This document shows, piece after piece, positions 47,903 through 58,483 of a stretch of 64,000 nt of DNA. Within the stretch, counting starts at the first letter, position 1, and every line of letters starts with the position of its first letter. Both the position numbers and the translations under genes were made by a program. Under the pieces are notes generated by a model. It ran no database searches. It was not told the origin of the DNA and saw only the letters and a program-made list of their open reading frames with translations. Origin of the DNA: a bacterium (GTDB lineage Bacteria > Campylobacterota > Campylobacteria > Campylobacterales > Sulfurimonadaceae); the NCBI GenBank assembly GCA_018825665.1, contig JAHJEG010000022.1, positions 1-64,000 of the forward strand, given 5' to 3'.

Positions 47903-47927
47903 ATTAGCGTAACGTTAATGCCGATTG
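47903..47927. repeat. 25-bp direct repeat, copy 2
   Basis: Same orientation as 36779-36803, two differences. It lies about 165 bp upstream of the His-rich gene and abuts the hairpin after the chemoreceptor gene. Confidence 0.7.
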
Positions 47928-47945
47928 GGAAGAGATCTTCCCAAT
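47924..47945 (-). terminator. Hairpin after chemoreceptor gene
   Basis: A perfect 9-bp stem (ATTGGGAAG / CTTCCCAAT) with loop AGAT, 10 bp past the chemoreceptor stop. No T-run follows, and the last bases of the 25-bp repeat form part of the stem. Confidence 0.55.
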
Positions 47946-47954
47946 AGAGCATAT

Positions 47955-49862
47955 CTATGCGTTTGATTCCACAAGCATACCGTCAATGAGGGTAAAGAGT
48001 TCCTGAGAAGCCTCTTCCATTTTATCAAAATTATCTAAAATGATTTTATCATTTTTGATTGTGTCTTCTTCAGGATTTTTTTCCAGATATGCCAGATTTG
48101 AGTTTGCATTATTGTGGACTATGGCATGTGGAACTGCGATTTTTGAGTATGAAGATGTAGCTGAGAATCTGCGTTTTCCTTCACTGTCGTACCATTTTCC
48201 AAGTCTGCATTCGTGAGGCGTTGAAGCAGGAAGGACTTTTTCAAGCGTCATAATAGAATTATATGCACGGGCCTTATAGAGGATATGGTCAATTTTTGCC
48301 AAGACTACAAAGACGCTGTTTTCCATACTGTAGGAGTAGTTTACGATTTGTGAAGAGTTGTCGTTGAGTTCTACAAGTGTGCTTTCAAAGTTATTGATCT
48401 TTTCCGTAGAGCCTTCTACCGTGCTTTTCATTGCTTCGGAGCTTGTTTGTATCTCATTCATGTCTTGTTGGAGCGATTTGATAGACACGGATATCTCTCC
48501 TGTTGCCTTGTGTGTTCTCTCTGCGAGTTTTCTTACTTCATCGGCAACTACTGCAAAACCTCGTCCATGCTCGCCGGCTCTTGCTGCTTCAATTGCGGCG
48601 TTGAGTGCAAGAAGGTTGGTCTGGTCGGCTATGTCTGTAATGAGTTCGATAACAGAGGTGATATTATTCGTTTGATTCGTGAGTTCGGAAATACTGTGGT
48701 TGTTGATATTAACCTGTTCGCTCAGGGCATCGAGTTCATCCACTATCTCACTGATGTTTTCACGCGAATTGCTGGCTAGACTTGCCGCCGATTTGGTCGC
48801 ATTTGTAATTATTTTGAGATCATTGATATTACTGTTAAGGTTATCCTGTATCAGCGAGAGTGATTCTGTTACATTGATGCTTCTGGTGCTTAGCTGTGCG
48901 TTGAAGGCATTTCTGAGCGCATTTTTGTTTTGGATCTTCATAAACTCAATGCTTCCTGAGACACTCTCTATAGCTTTTACAAACTCTCCGCTCATCCCCT
49001 CCGAGGATATCTTGTGTGTGAAAATACCATTGGACGCGTCATTGATAGTAACATTTATCTCATTGATAAGATTCTCTATATGTGTTAAGAGTTTTGAAAG
49101 TTCCATCCCCATGATACCAAGCTCAGTCTCCGTATCGGTGTCAGAAGTGGCACATTTGTGACTGAAGTCCCCATTTGCGGAGAACCCTATAAGTGAAGTG
49201 AATTTATTGATTCCGTTTGTTATAGATGTTCGTATCATCGTCGCCAAAATAAAAACTACGATACCGACCGTAATCCCAGCAAGCAGTACCAGTATTTTGT
49301 AGAAGTTCAGATTGTCGCCCAGTGAGACTGAGTCTTTTGTCAACTCTTTTTGTTTAAATTCTACGAGTTTTTTAAATGAAATCCTCGAAGCATTGGCAAA
49401 AGGGGATAGGTCGTGTTGGTATTTTTTGAATGTTACGTCTTTATTGTTATAGATGTCATCTTTTGTAAGAGATTTCATCATTATAAATGAGTTATCCAAA
49501 AAAGCCATTGTTGAATTTTTGGCATCCTGCACCATCTTTAAAGAAGAATCATGTGCCAACATCTTTTCAAGTGAACCAAAAAGAAATCGAATTCTCTCAA
49601 TAGTCTCATTGAGTTTGGCAATATCTTTTTGATAATCTCCGCCTAGCATTATATCTCTGGTCGTACGGCTGACATAGTTTAGATTTTTTTCAATTTCTAA
49701 AGTCTGCAGCGCCCCGAGCATAGAGTTTTTATGAAGGTGGTCATATTTGGATTCTATCTGACTCATCGCTATAAAAACAAATACGGTGGCAGAAAATACG
49801 GAAACCGTAACCATCAAGATAAAATAGTTCATCTTTTTTTGGATACTTAAATTTTTAAACAT
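47955..49862 (-). CDS. Methyl-accepting chemotaxis protein with CZB domain
   Basis: A 635-residue transmembrane receptor: TM1 about 12-32, a four-helix periplasmic domain, TM2 about 188-210, HAMP-like linkers, the conserved signalling tip ([32 protein letters not shown]), and a C-terminal CZB domain. The CZB domain has [16 protein letters not shown] and [10 protein letters not shown], giving the His-Cys-His-His zinc set. CZB domains sense zinc or oxidants such as HOCl. It sits next to the metal-efflux operon, suggesting a shared metal stimulus. Confidence 0.9.
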   Translation of the reverse strand: MFKNLSIQKKMNYFILMVTVSVFSATVFVFIAMSQIESKYDHLHKNSMLGALQTLEIEKNLNYVSRTTRDIMLGGDYQKDIAKLNETIERIRFLFGSLEKMLAHDSSLKMVQDAKNSTMAFLDNSFIMMKSLTKDDIYNNKDVTFKKYQHDLSPFANASRISFKKLVEFKQKELTKDSVSLGDNLNFYKILVLLAGITVGIVVFILATMIRTSITNGINKFTSLIGFSANGDFSHKCATSDTDTETELGIMGMELSKLLTHIENLINEINVTINDASNGIFTHKISSEGMSGEFVKAIESVSGSIEFMKIQNKNALRNAFNAQLSTRSINVTESLSLIQDNLNSNINDLKIITNATKSAASLASNSRENISEIVDELDALSEQVNINNHSISELTNQTNNITSVIELITDIADQTNLLALNAAIEAARAGEHGRGFAVVADEVRKLAERTHKATGEISVSIKSLQQDMNEIQTSSEAMKSTVEGSTEKINNFESTLVELNDNSSQIVNYSYSMENSVFVVLAKIDHILYKARAYNSIMTLEKVLPASTPHECRLGKWYDSEGKRRFSATSSYSKIAVPHAIVHNNANSNLAYLEKNPEEDTIKNDKIILDNFDKMEEASQELFTLIDGMLVESNA

Positions 49863-50269
49863 GGAACGTCCTTACTATTTAATTGCCTACATTCTAACAC
49901 ATTTAAAAAAGAAGTGGTATTAAAAAAAGTAATTCTGACAATTTATATTATAGAAAAGTTACAAGCGAATAAAATTTTTGCATTGTAACAAACCGTAACA
50001 ACTCAAGCAAGATCTGTATTCAGGAGTTCATCGAGCAGCCTTGAATGCTATGTAGCTTCCCATAAACTCAGGGTATTGTAAAGCTTTTGTGGATTGTCCA
50101 TAGTCTTGATTTAGAATAAAATTATCAAAATAGTTGTGTTCTTGATGAATATTTTAATAATTCACACAAATGGGTGATACATAAAATTTATTTATCAGGC
50201 ATAATTATAAATGTAGATAGTTAGGTATTGTTTACTACCTGATTAAAGATAGAGTTAAAGGAGTTTAAG
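49863..50269. other. Intergenic region before lipoprotein gene
   Basis: A 407-bp AT-rich stretch without a gene. The only structure I see is the left copy of the 16-bp inverted repeat near its right end and AAAGGAG about 8 bases before the lipoprotein ATG. No tRNA or riboswitch-like fold was recognised. Confidence 0.6.
50226..50241 (+). repeat. 16-bp inverted repeat, left copy
   Basis: TATTGTTTACTACCTG; its exact reverse complement is at 52853-52868, so the pair brackets the lipoprotein gene. Confidence 0.85.
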
Positions 50270-52849
50270 ATGATTAAGAAAATAATCATAGCATCGGCGA
50301 TTATCGGCGGTGTTATTATTGGATGTGGGCCGGACAGCGGTTCGTCCGGTCCGAGTGAGAATGCGGTCTTGGAAAACGAAGGTGAGACCGGGATTCTAGG
50401 ACAAGTTGAGCCTATCCCTCCCAAAATGCGTCTGAGATACGGACAGGATGGTACTTTGGGATTGTATTGTGATAATCCTAATGCCGCTACTGTCTATGAT
50501 TCTGGCGATTTTAACACCAGCGATACGGCTGTAGCTGCCACCAAGAGGGCTATATCCTCTCAGGGGCCTGATGATATAGACAGACAAAACGGAACGGGGA
50601 GAAATACTCTTGTACGCTTTGAGATGACGACAGATATGAAAACTGCCGATGGCAATGTGACAGAGGGTGTAAAAGTGCATCCGCTTCTTGCCGTGTTTGA
50701 ACAACAGATAGTAGGCGGTTATGAGATGGGAGACGGAAGTGCCGATATTGGGGATCCTAATCAGGTGCATGCGCTTTATGCGAGTTATTCTCTGGATAAT
50801 GGGGATACATGGAAAAAATATCTTTTATCCAACACTACAGACAGAAGCTCGATCGATGTACAGTGGGATGGCTCCAAGATAGCATATCCGGGTCATGTGC
50901 AAAAACCGACGGTTGCTATATACAGCAATAGAATCATGGTTGCGTGGAATGACAAATACTGTCCAAGCGGCAATCCTTTAGATCTTGAAAAAGTAGAAGA
51001 TCCGGATCCGACAGACCAAAATGTTACCGGAACAACGTATCCTACGGATTATTTTGCTGTGAACGGTTCACAAGGCTATATCGATTACGGCGGAATTGTT
51101 GCGCCTAACGATAAAATAGTTTATCAGGTTCCTTTTTCTTGTGTTTGGACTGCAAGAGGGATGATAAATCCTGAAGACGGAAACATTACCTGGCATGCTC
51201 CTATGCAGCTAACAACTGGTACGAGAGATTCGAACCATATACGTGTTGCAGCGCATTGGGCAGGTTTTGCTTTATCATGGCAAGAAGATACAACGGGTCT
51301 ACGTTCGGGTAAAGGTGAAGGTCCGGGAGACGGATGGAGTGGGGCTACCACAAACCATGGTACGGACATCTGGTACTCTTCTTTGAAATGGGATGATTTC
51401 ACTGCTACAGTTGAAGATGTGAATGTAACCGATACGAATGAGACGAGTAAAGTTAAATCAGCAGTGAATTTTCATTATCCTGTACGTATAACTGACAATG
51501 AAAAATGTTCTAACGATGACACGAAACCTTATTGTCAATACTTATGTGACACATACGGTTATGAAGAATTTAACACTACTAAAAACAACAAAGATATGAC
51601 GTTGACACGTTGTAAAACTTCGTATATTGATGCACTTGAGAATACTCAGGTTGTACTAAACGGGGATACAGGTGCGTCAAGATCGGCAATGACGATTCTT
51701 GAAACAAGTGAACGCCAATATGTCGTAGTTTTTGGTTATGAAGAAACAAAAGGTCTAAAAGAAAACAATGAAAGCAGTGGCGATATGGATCAAGGTACTG
51801 TTGACACTGATATTGAGCTAGAGGGTAAATCAGTTTACTTTGAGAGTTGGTTGTTTGACGCTTTAGATGATTTTAATGTTTCAGATCCTTCTACTATCCA
51901 AAACGTGGCGATGCCGTTGGTAAGTTCAGGAAATATAGTAAACGTTAAAGCACCTGAACAAAATGATACGAGCAATATGATATTTGAGAATGCACGTCGT
52001 CTGATTATAGGTACGCAGATAGATGCCTGTAATGCGGATCAGTTTCATTTCTCATTTATGTATAAACAGTCATTTGAGACCAGAGGTGATTCATCGGATA
52101 TGTTTATTCGTATGAACAAAGGATTTACATATGAAGACTTCGTAAGTCTTAATGATCGTAATGTGACGAATATCAGTGCGCAGAACCCTCAACCGGATGT
52201 AAATTCGACAAATTATGTTGTTGATTGGACGGAAAGCAACCTTGATGCTCAGACATATGAAAATATGGATGAAAACACTTTCTCTCCACGTATCTATTTA
52301 AGAGGAAACGATATATTTACAGGGTATGCATATACTCCGAGCGCTGTTAAAACAGGCCAAGGACATATGCCAAGTAACTTCCATTCCAATATCTATATAG
52401 ATGGTCAATGGAGAGGACCGGTGAATGTTACTCAGGTGACAAAAGCCACTGAGACAACAGAAGATCCTAGATATGTTCCTACGAAAAGAGGAAGATACGA
52501 GTTTAGCGGACTTGAATCAGATAAAAGCAATCCTGATACAGTGTTTATTGTATGGGGTAATGTGACTTTGACTGAAGACGGAACCGATCATGCTCCGGCT
52601 GATATTTTCTATACTCGTTCTACCGACAAAGGTCTAACTTGGGATCCGACTAAAAAATTAGCGGCTAGAGAAGGTGCTACTATCGAAGAAAAAGAAGTGC
52701 AGGCAGTTGCTTCTCCTGATGGTAAAACAGTCTTCAATGTATGGATCCAGGAAGAAGAAGAGTTTGATAAAACAGACAGATTCTCCGGAACCGATACATG
52801 GTTTGGACGTATGGACTACAATGCTACTGATACGAACGTATCTGAGTAG
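50270..52849 (+). CDS. Large surface lipoprotein with sialidase-like Asp-box repeats
   Basis: An 859-residue lipoprotein (VIIGC lipobox at residue 19) resembling the group annotated as choice-of-anchor O proteins. Two Asp-box (BNR) motifs, SLDNGDTW near 180 and STDKGLTW near 788, plus repeated beta-strand segments (TVAIYSNRIMVAWND, HWAGFALSWQED, TVFIVWGN) suggest a beta-propeller. No sialidase catalytic triad (Arg/Tyr/Glu set) is evident. Function unknown; surface binding or glycan contact is possible. Bracketed by a perfect 16-bp inverted repeat and followed by two hairpins. Confidence 0.75.
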   Translation: MIKKIIIASAIIGGVIIGCGPDSGSSGPSENAVLENEGETGILGQVEPIPPKMRLRYGQDGTLGLYCDNPNAATVYDSGDFNTSDTAVAATKRAISSQGPDDIDRQNGTGRNTLVRFEMTTDMKTADGNVTEGVKVHPLLAVFEQQIVGGYEMGDGSADIGDPNQVHALYASYSLDNGDTWKKYLLSNTTDRSSIDVQWDGSKIAYPGHVQKPTVAIYSNRIMVAWNDKYCPSGNPLDLEKVEDPDPTDQNVTGTTYPTDYFAVNGSQGYIDYGGIVAPNDKIVYQVPFSCVWTARGMINPEDGNITWHAPMQLTTGTRDSNHIRVAAHWAGFALSWQEDTTGLRSGKGEGPGDGWSGATTNHGTDIWYSSLKWDDFTATVEDVNVTDTNETSKVKSAVNFHYPVRITDNEKCSNDDTKPYCQYLCDTYGYEEFNTTKNNKDMTLTRCKTSYIDALENTQVVLNGDTGASRSAMTILETSERQYVVVFGYEETKGLKENNESSGDMDQGTVDTDIELEGKSVYFESWLFDALDDFNVSDPSTIQNVAMPLVSSGNIVNVKAPEQNDTSNMIFENARRLIIGTQIDACNADQFHFSFMYKQSFETRGDSSDMFIRMNKGFTYEDFVSLNDRNVTNISAQNPQPDVNSTNYVVDWTESNLDAQTYENMDENTFSPRIYLRGNDIFTGYAYTPSAVKTGQGHMPSNFHSNIYIDGQWRGPVNVTQVTKATETTEDPRYVPTKRGRYEFSGLESDKSNPDTVFIVWGNVTLTEDGTDHAPADIFYTRSTDKGLTWDPTKKLAAREGATIEEKEVQAVASPDGKTVFNVWIQEEEEFDKTDRFSGTDTWFGRMDYNATDTNVSE

Positions 52850-52852
52850 CAG

Positions 52853-52868
52853 CAGGTAGTAAACAATA
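52853..52868 (-). repeat. 16-bp inverted repeat, right copy
   Basis: Exact reverse complement of 50226-50241, three bases past the lipoprotein stop and touching the following hairpin. Confidence 0.85.
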
Positions 52869-52897
52869 GACAAGGCGGAAGACTCTTCTGCTTTGTC
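52869..52897 (+). terminator. Hairpin after lipoprotein gene
   Basis: A 12-bp stem with two G-T pairs (GACAAGGCGGAA / TTCTGCTTTGTC) and five-base loop, 20 bp past the stop; the following bases are AAATAAAAATG, without a T-run. Confidence 0.55.
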
Positions 52898-52938
52898 AAA
52901 TAAAAATGTACGGATTTTGTATGTTTTTTATAGATTAG

Positions 52939-52962
52939 TTCCAGCGGTGTTTATCGCTGGAA
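52939..52962. terminator. Hairpin between convergent genes
   Basis: A perfect 8-bp stem (TTCCAGCG / CGCTGGAA) with eight-base loop between the ends of two convergent genes, possibly a two-way terminator. Confidence 0.6.
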
Positions 52963-52979
52963 TTGATGTGTAAAAGTTT

Positions 52980-53381
52980 TTATGAGTTCTTTTTTCTAAA
53001 GAGGTGGTAGTTTTCCGCTTCGAGTGCTTCTTCGATGTATTTTTTGACACACTTACTGCAATCAGCCCATATTCCGGATGGAAGCCTTACTTCAAGTTTC
53101 TTTTTTTCTCTTAGTTTTATTATCTTTTTGGGTGATAGGATTTTTGTAACCGGCCCAAAGTCAAGGTCCGTCAGATCTATGTCATTTTTATAAAATATTG
53201 TTTGTTTTTTAAAGTTCCCCCAGCCCGGAATCCCATCTTCGGTGTAAGGCACTTCATATCCATTTTTAAATGAGACCATCATCTTGTAGTGACTGTCTTC
53301 AAAAACCTGAGTAACTTTTCCTGCTCCAAATACTAAGCCGTAAAGTTTATCTTTCACTTTCACATTATCAAAATAAGCCAT
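52980..53381 (-). CDS. Hypothetical protein with SH3-like start
   Basis: A 133-residue protein beginning MAYFDNVKVKDKLYGLVFGAGKV, a small-barrel pattern seen in several short bacterial proteins, followed by a basic stretch and CSKC. GGAGGAAAAC immediately before the ATG at 53381 decides the start. No function known. Confidence 0.65.
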   Translation of the reverse strand: MAYFDNVKVKDKLYGLVFGAGKVTQVFEDSHYKMMVSFKNGYEVPYTEDGIPGWGNFKKQTIFYKNDIDLTDLDFGPVTKILSPKKIIKLREKKKLEVRLPSGIWADCSKCVKKYIEEALEAENYHLFRKKNS

Positions 53382-53505
53382 GTTTTCCTCCATATTTTTC
53401 TTGCTAGATTATATCCAAAAAACTTTTCCAGGAGATTACAAAATAAGCATTTTATCTTATGTAGTGTAGAATAAGAAAATGTTTTAAGGACAGTTTGGAG
53501 AGTAT

Positions 53506-54237
53506 ATGAAAAGAGAAAAAATAGACAAAATTCCTGCAAGACTGGATTTGATTCAAAGCAGTACGGGTCTGATTTTAGCCTTATTTATTATGGGACATAT
53601 TCTTTTTGAGGCCTCGATCTTAATCTCTCATGAGATGATGTATAAAGTGACCATTATGTTTGAAGGTTACTATTTTTTTGGCGAAACATATCCCGGCATC
53701 GTTTCTTTTTTGGCAGCGGCGGTATTTAGTATATTTATACTCCATGCAGGCATTGCCATGAGAAAGTTCCCCGCAAGCTATAAACAATACAGGACAATCA
53801 AAGATCATGCTCTGAGTATGAAGCACGAAGACAGTTCTTTATGGATTATTCAGGTAGTTACGGGGTTTGTGATGTTTTTTACGGGTTCGGTCCATCTGTA
53901 TATCATGATGACGCAGGCTTCAAATATCGGACCGTATGCAAGCTCGAGCAGAGTTGTCGAGGAATTAATGGGACCGCTTTATCTTGTCCTTCTTGTTTCA
54001 GTGGTTTTACATGCTTTTATAGGCTTGTACCGCCTTGCTTTGAAATGGGGATTTATGGAGGGGAAAAGTACAAAAGTCTCTCGTAAAAGGTTTAAGTACC
54101 TTATGAAAATAATGATTGTCTTTTATTTGGCATTGGGAACCTTGTCTCTTGCGAAGTATACATACATTGGATTGAGCCATGATTTTAGCGATGGACTCAG
54201 ATACCAATCCCCCGATATAAAAATGGAGACGCACTAA
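53506..54237 (+). CDS. frdC: Fumarate reductase cytochrome b subunit
   Basis: A 243-residue di-haem membrane anchor of the Wolinella-type quinol:fumarate reductase. His31, His80, His130 and His169 have exactly the spacing of the Wolinella succinogenes haem ligands (44, 93, 143, 182). Five hydrophobic helices carry them. Its stop overlaps the frdA start by one base. It takes electrons from menaquinol and passes them to FrdB. Confidence 0.93.
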   Translation: MKREKIDKIPARLDLIQSSTGLILALFIMGHILFEASILISHEMMYKVTIMFEGYYFFGETYPGIVSFLAAAVFSIFILHAGIAMRKFPASYKQYRTIKDHALSMKHEDSSLWIIQVVTGFVMFFTGSVHLYIMMTQASNIGPYASSSRVVEELMGPLYLVLLVSVVLHAFIGLYRLALKWGFMEGKSTKVSRKRFKYLMKIMIVFYLALGTLSLAKYTYIGLSHDFSDGLRYQSPDIKMETH

Positions 54238-56225
54238 TGAAAATAATTTATACGGATGTGTTGATAATCGGGGGCGGACTTGCAGGTTTAAGAGTCGCCA
54301 CAGGGGTCAAAGAAAGGGGACATGATGCGATTGTCCTGACACTGGTTCCTCCGAAGCGTTCACACTCTGCAGCTGCTCAAGGCGGGATGCAGGCATCTTT
54401 GGCAAATTGTAAAATGGGTGAGGGCGATAACGAAGATATCCATTTCGGAGACACCATACGGGGAAGCGACTGGGGCGCTGACCAGGAAGTTGCACGTATG
54501 TTTGTGCACTGCGCGCCAAAGGCCATCCGTGAACTGGCAAGCTGGGGTGTTCCCTGGAACAGGGTTAAAAAAGGGGAACATACTTCCATTATCAATGCTC
54601 AAAAAGTCGGCATCATGGAAAAAGAGGAAGCCCATGGTCTTATAACTGCAAGAGATTTTGGCGGCACAAAAAAGTGGAGAACCTGTTACACCTCTGATGG
54701 AACCGGTCACAGCATGCTTTTTGCAGTGGATAATAAAGCTCAGGAGAAAAAGGTGGAGATTCATGAAAGACTCGAAGCTATCTCATTGATTCATGAAGAC
54801 GGGCGATGTTACGGGGCTGTAGCCAGAAATCTGATGAACGGTGAACTCGTAGCCTACGTATCCAAGGCCACAACAATTGCAACAGGCGGATATGGACGTA
54901 TTTACAGTGTCTCGACAAATGCTGTCATATGTCAGGGTATGGGGCAGGCTATAGCGCTTGAGACCGGGATTGCGACTTTGGGAAACATGGAAGCGATACA
55001 GTTCCATCCGACTGCGATTGTCCCTGTCGGGATCCTGACGACCGAGGGGTGCCGCGGTGATGGCGGACTTCTTTTGGACAAAGACGGATACCGGTTTATG
55101 CCCGATTATGAACCTGAGAAAAAAGAACTGGCCTCACGCGATGTGGTAAGCCGCCGCATGACGGAACACATCAGAAAAGGCAAGGGTGTCCAATCCCGCT
55201 ATGGAGACCATCTGTGGCTGGATATCACAATCCTTGGACGCGAACATATAGAAAAGAATCTGCGCGAGGTAAAAGAGATTTGTGAGAACTTTTTGGGGAT
55301 AGACCCGGCGGTGGACTGGATACCCGTGCGGCCAACCCAGCATTACTCCATGGGTGGAATCCGTACTACGCACAGGGGAGAGTCCCAAACGCTTAAAGGG
55401 CTTTATTCCTGCGGTGAAGCCGCTTGCTGGGATATGCACGGTTTTAACAGGCTGGGGGGCAATTCTGTCAGCGAGACTGTTGTCTCGGGAATGCTTGTGA
55501 GTGAATATATATCCGACTTTTGTGATTCCAAAGAGAGTTCAGTGCATATAACAAGTTCAAAGATTGAAACCTTTCTTCAAAAAGAAAAAGATAAGCTCGA
55601 AGCACTGCTTACAAAAGAAAACGGGGAAGACGCTTATATATTGCGTCGGGCAATGGAAAAGATAATGATGGAAAAGGTGGGCATATTCAGAAACGGGGAT
55701 GATTTGCAAAAAGCGGTAGATGAGCTTGAAGAACTGCTCAAGCGATCCAAAAATATAGAAGTGTTCCGTTCAAAATCACGCGCGGCAAATCCTGCTCTTG
55801 TCAATGCATACAGAACCCAAAAGATGATTAAACTTGCACTTACGGTAGCGCTTGGAGCGCTTTTAAGAGAAGAAAGCCGCGGAGCGCATTCCAGAGAAGA
55901 CTTTCCTGCACGTGATGATGAAAATTGGCTCAAAAGAACCATCACCTCATGGCCGGACAAAAATCAGACACTTCCGAGTGTTGATTATGAAGAGATACCT
56001 ATAGGAAATATGGAACTTCCTCCGGGGTTCCGCGGTTATGGAAAAGACTTGACAATACATCATCCAAAAACAGCCGCACGCGTATCCATGGTCGAGGCCA
56101 TAAGCAAAAAGCTTGAGGCAGACGGAGCATCCAGAGACGAGATACAAAATGCACTTATGCCTTTTTTAGACAAGCTGCCTAAAAAATACCGTGGCAAAAA
56201 TGAAAGATTGGGAGACAACTCTTGA
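54237..56225 (+). CDS. frdA: Fumarate reductase flavoprotein subunit
   Basis: A 662-residue catalytic subunit. [10 protein letters not shown] at 12-21 binds FAD; His43 in [10 protein letters not shown] is the covalent FAD site. [11 protein letters not shown] and [11 protein letters not shown] are the dicarboxylate-binding and capping segments. Length matches the Wolinella enzyme (656). It overlaps frdB by four bases (TTGA). Confidence 0.96.
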   Translation: MKIIYTDVLIIGGGLAGLRVATGVKERGHDAIVLTLVPPKRSHSAAAQGGMQASLANCKMGEGDNEDIHFGDTIRGSDWGADQEVARMFVHCAPKAIRELASWGVPWNRVKKGEHTSIINAQKVGIMEKEEAHGLITARDFGGTKKWRTCYTSDGTGHSMLFAVDNKAQEKKVEIHERLEAISLIHEDGRCYGAVARNLMNGELVAYVSKATTIATGGYGRIYSVSTNAVICQGMGQAIALETGIATLGNMEAIQFHPTAIVPVGILTTEGCRGDGGLLLDKDGYRFMPDYEPEKKELASRDVVSRRMTEHIRKGKGVQSRYGDHLWLDITILGREHIEKNLREVKEICENFLGIDPAVDWIPVRPTQHYSMGGIRTTHRGESQTLKGLYSCGEAACWDMHGFNRLGGNSVSETVVSGMLVSEYISDFCDSKESSVHITSSKIETFLQKEKDKLEALLTKENGEDAYILRRAMEKIMMEKVGIFRNGDDLQKAVDELEELLKRSKNIEVFRSKSRAANPALVNAYRTQKMIKLALTVALGALLREESRGAHSREDFPARDDENWLKRTITSWPDKNQTLPSVDYEEIPIGNMELPPGFRGYGKDLTIHHPKTAARVSMVEAISKKLEADGASRDEIQNALMPFLDKLPKKYRGKNERLGDNS

Positions 56226-56965
56226 AGAAAGAAAACGCAAACAGAGTTTTAAAGATAAGTATTTTAAGGTTCGATCCGAATAATCCGAAAGATTTTCCCC
56301 ATATGCAGACCTTTGAAGTCCTTGAGGCGGAGGGGATGACACTTTTTATCGCTTTGAATGATATACGCGAACATCAGGACAACTCTTTGATGTTTGATTT
56401 TGTATGCAGAGCTGGCATATGCGGAAGCTGTTCCATGCTTGTAAATGGCCGTCCGACTCTGGCTTGTCGCACGCTTACGTCCAAGCTTGAGAGGCACATC
56501 ACCCTGGCTCCGCTTCCTCTTTTTCAGCTTATAGGGGACTTGTCTATAAATACTGGAAAATGGATGCGAGGCTTGAACGGGCGGCTGGAAACATGGATAC
56601 ATGATAAAGAAGCGGAGTTTAGTTTTGACAAGCTTGAGCAAAAAATGGAACCTGAATTGGCAAATGAGATTTATGAGCTTGACAGATGTATAGAATGTGG
56701 CTGTTGTGTGGCCGGTTGTGGTACAATTCAGATGCGTCCGAATTTTGTCGGAGCAGTAGGACTCAATAAAATAGCCCGCTATCATTTAGACCCAAGAGAT
56801 AAAAGAGAAGATAAAGACTACTATGAATTAGTCGGTGATGAAGAGGGTGTTTTTGGTTGCATGACTCTGCTTGGCTGCGAGGATGTTTGTCCAAAAAATT
56901 TGCCTTTGCAAAGTAAAATAGCGTATCTAAGAAGAATGATGATAAAAACGTCAATGAAAGATTAA
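56222..56965 (+). CDS. frdB: Fumarate reductase iron-sulfur subunit
   Basis: A 247-residue protein carrying a [2Fe-2S] ([12 protein letters not shown]...ACRT), a [4Fe-4S] ([11 protein letters not shown]) and a [3Fe-4S] cluster ([11 protein letters not shown]). Starts with TTG overlapping the frdA stop. Completes the frdCAB order of Wolinella and Campylobacter. Confidence 0.95.
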   Translation: MKKENANRVLKISILRFDPNNPKDFPHMQTFEVLEAEGMTLFIALNDIREHQDNSLMFDFVCRAGICGSCSMLVNGRPTLACRTLTSKLERHITLAPLPLFQLIGDLSINTGKWMRGLNGRLETWIHDKEAEFSFDKLEQKMEPELANEIYELDRCIECGCCVAGCGTIQMRPNFVGAVGLNKIARYHLDPRDKREDKDYYELVGDEEGVFGCMTLLGCEDVCPKNLPLQSKIAYLRRMMIKTSMKD

Positions 56966-56980
56966 AAAACAGGGAAAAAG

Positions 56981-58336
56981 ATGTCAATAGCAGAAGAAGA
57001 GATAAAAAAATTTGAGAAAGACAACTGTGCACAGGATGAAGTTTTCTATCAGGCGATGGAGGAGGTTATCTATTCTATAGCTCCTCTTTTGGAGTCAGAT
57101 GCAAAATATATGAGGCATGCGATTTTAGAAAGACTTGTGGTTCCCGATAGAATCATAAAATTTAAAGTGGTGTGGCTTGATGATAAACAAAATATTATGG
57201 TCAATACCGGATACAGGGTTCAGTTTAACAACTCTCTTGGACCGTATAAAGGGGGATTGCGATTCCATCCGACGGTCAATGAGGGTATTTTGAAATTTCT
57301 CGGATTTGAGCAGATTTTAAAAAACTCCCTCACGGGATTGCCAATTGGCGGCGGCAAAGGGGGAAGCGACTTTGATCCAAAAGGAAAAAGTGATTTTGAA
57401 GTGATGAAGTTTTGTTCGGCTTTTATGACGGAACTGCACAAATATATCGGATCCAGAATCGATATTCCTGCGGGAGATATCGGCGTAGGTTCGAGAGAGA
57501 TCGGTTATCTCTTTGGTGAGTATAAAAAGATAACTTCCACCTATGAGGGTGTTTTGACCGGAAAACCCTTTATGTTTGGCGGTTCGCTAATGCGTCCGGA
57601 AGCAACCGGTTACGGGGCTGTCTATTTTACGGAGACTATGCTTGAGATGGAGGGCAAAGAACCGCTCAAAGGGAAAATCTGTACAGTAAGCGGAGCCGGA
57701 AACGTTGCTTTGCATGCAATTGAGAAGCTTTATCAAATAGGAGCCGTTCCTGTCACATGTTCAGATTCAAGCGGTACGATTTATGATAAAAGAGGTGTTG
57801 ATTTGGCTCTTTTAAAAGAGTTGAAACTTGAAAAACGGACCTCTTTGGCAGATTATATGAATTCCCACAGAGAGGCTATCTATATCCCGACTTCAGAGTA
57901 TCCCGAAGGGGGACATGCAGTGTGGAATATAGAATGTTATGCGGCATTTCCATGTGCGACACAAAACGAACTCACGGAGATAGATGCTCAGAACCTGATC
58001 TCAAATGGTTGTATCAGCGTGACAGAAGGGGCAAATATGCCATCAACCCCGGAAGCCATAGACGCATTTTTAAGCCATAAGGTCTGTTTCGCACCCGGCA
58101 AGGCTGCAAATGCCGGCGGAGTCGCAGTGAGCGAGTTTGAGATGAGTCAGAATGCTTCTATGAGTAAATGGAGTTTTGAGAAGGTCGATGCAAAACTCAA
58201 AGAGACCATGCAGCAGATTGCAAAACGCGTTTCTCTAACCGCAAAAGATTATGGTGTTGAGGGCAATTATGTGGACGGTGCAAATATTGCAGGGTTTAAA
58301 CGTGTCGCAGATGCTATGATTGCCGAGGGTATATAG
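56981..58336 (+). CDS. gdhA: NADP-type glutamate dehydrogenase
   Basis: A 451-residue hexameric-type enzyme converting 2-oxoglutarate and ammonium to glutamate. Substrate segment PIGGGKGGSDFDPKGKSD near 123-140; Rossmann GAGNVA near 240; C-terminal NAGGVAVSEFEMSQN. Fifteen bases after frdB, so possibly cotranscribed, and followed by the paired uptake-word hairpin. Confidence 0.95.
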   Translation: MSIAEEEIKKFEKDNCAQDEVFYQAMEEVIYSIAPLLESDAKYMRHAILERLVVPDRIIKFKVVWLDDKQNIMVNTGYRVQFNNSLGPYKGGLRFHPTVNEGILKFLGFEQILKNSLTGLPIGGGKGGSDFDPKGKSDFEVMKFCSAFMTELHKYIGSRIDIPAGDIGVGSREIGYLFGEYKKITSTYEGVLTGKPFMFGGSLMRPEATGYGAVYFTETMLEMEGKEPLKGKICTVSGAGNVALHAIEKLYQIGAVPVTCSDSSGTIYDKRGVDLALLKELKLEKRTSLADYMNSHREAIYIPTSEYPEGGHAVWNIECYAAFPCATQNELTEIDAQNLISNGCISVTEGANMPSTPEAIDAFLSHKVCFAPGKAANAGGVAVSEFEMSQNASMSKWSFEKVDAKLKETMQQIAKRVSLTAKDYGVEGNYVDGANIAGFKRVADAMIAEGI

Positions 58337-58353
58337 ATCGTTTCATCTACAGT

Positions 58354-58383
58354 TTCCACATGCCGGCATTGTGGCATGTGGAA
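58354..58383 (+). terminator. Hairpin built from two inverted TTCCACATGCC words
   Basis: TTCCACATGCC at 58354-58364 and its complement GGCATGTGGAA at 58373-58383 with an eight-base loop, 17 bp past the gdhA stop. An 11-bp perfect stem followed by TAAAATTTT. In Neisseria, uptake sequences commonly form terminators this way. Confidence 0.75.
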
Positions 58384-58483
58384 TAAAATTTTCTTATAAA
58401 GATATCTAAGGGAACTCTCCTAACCGGAGTTTCAGACTTTTGTGATAAAATCATCACTTTAAAAATTAATACAAAGAATTTTA

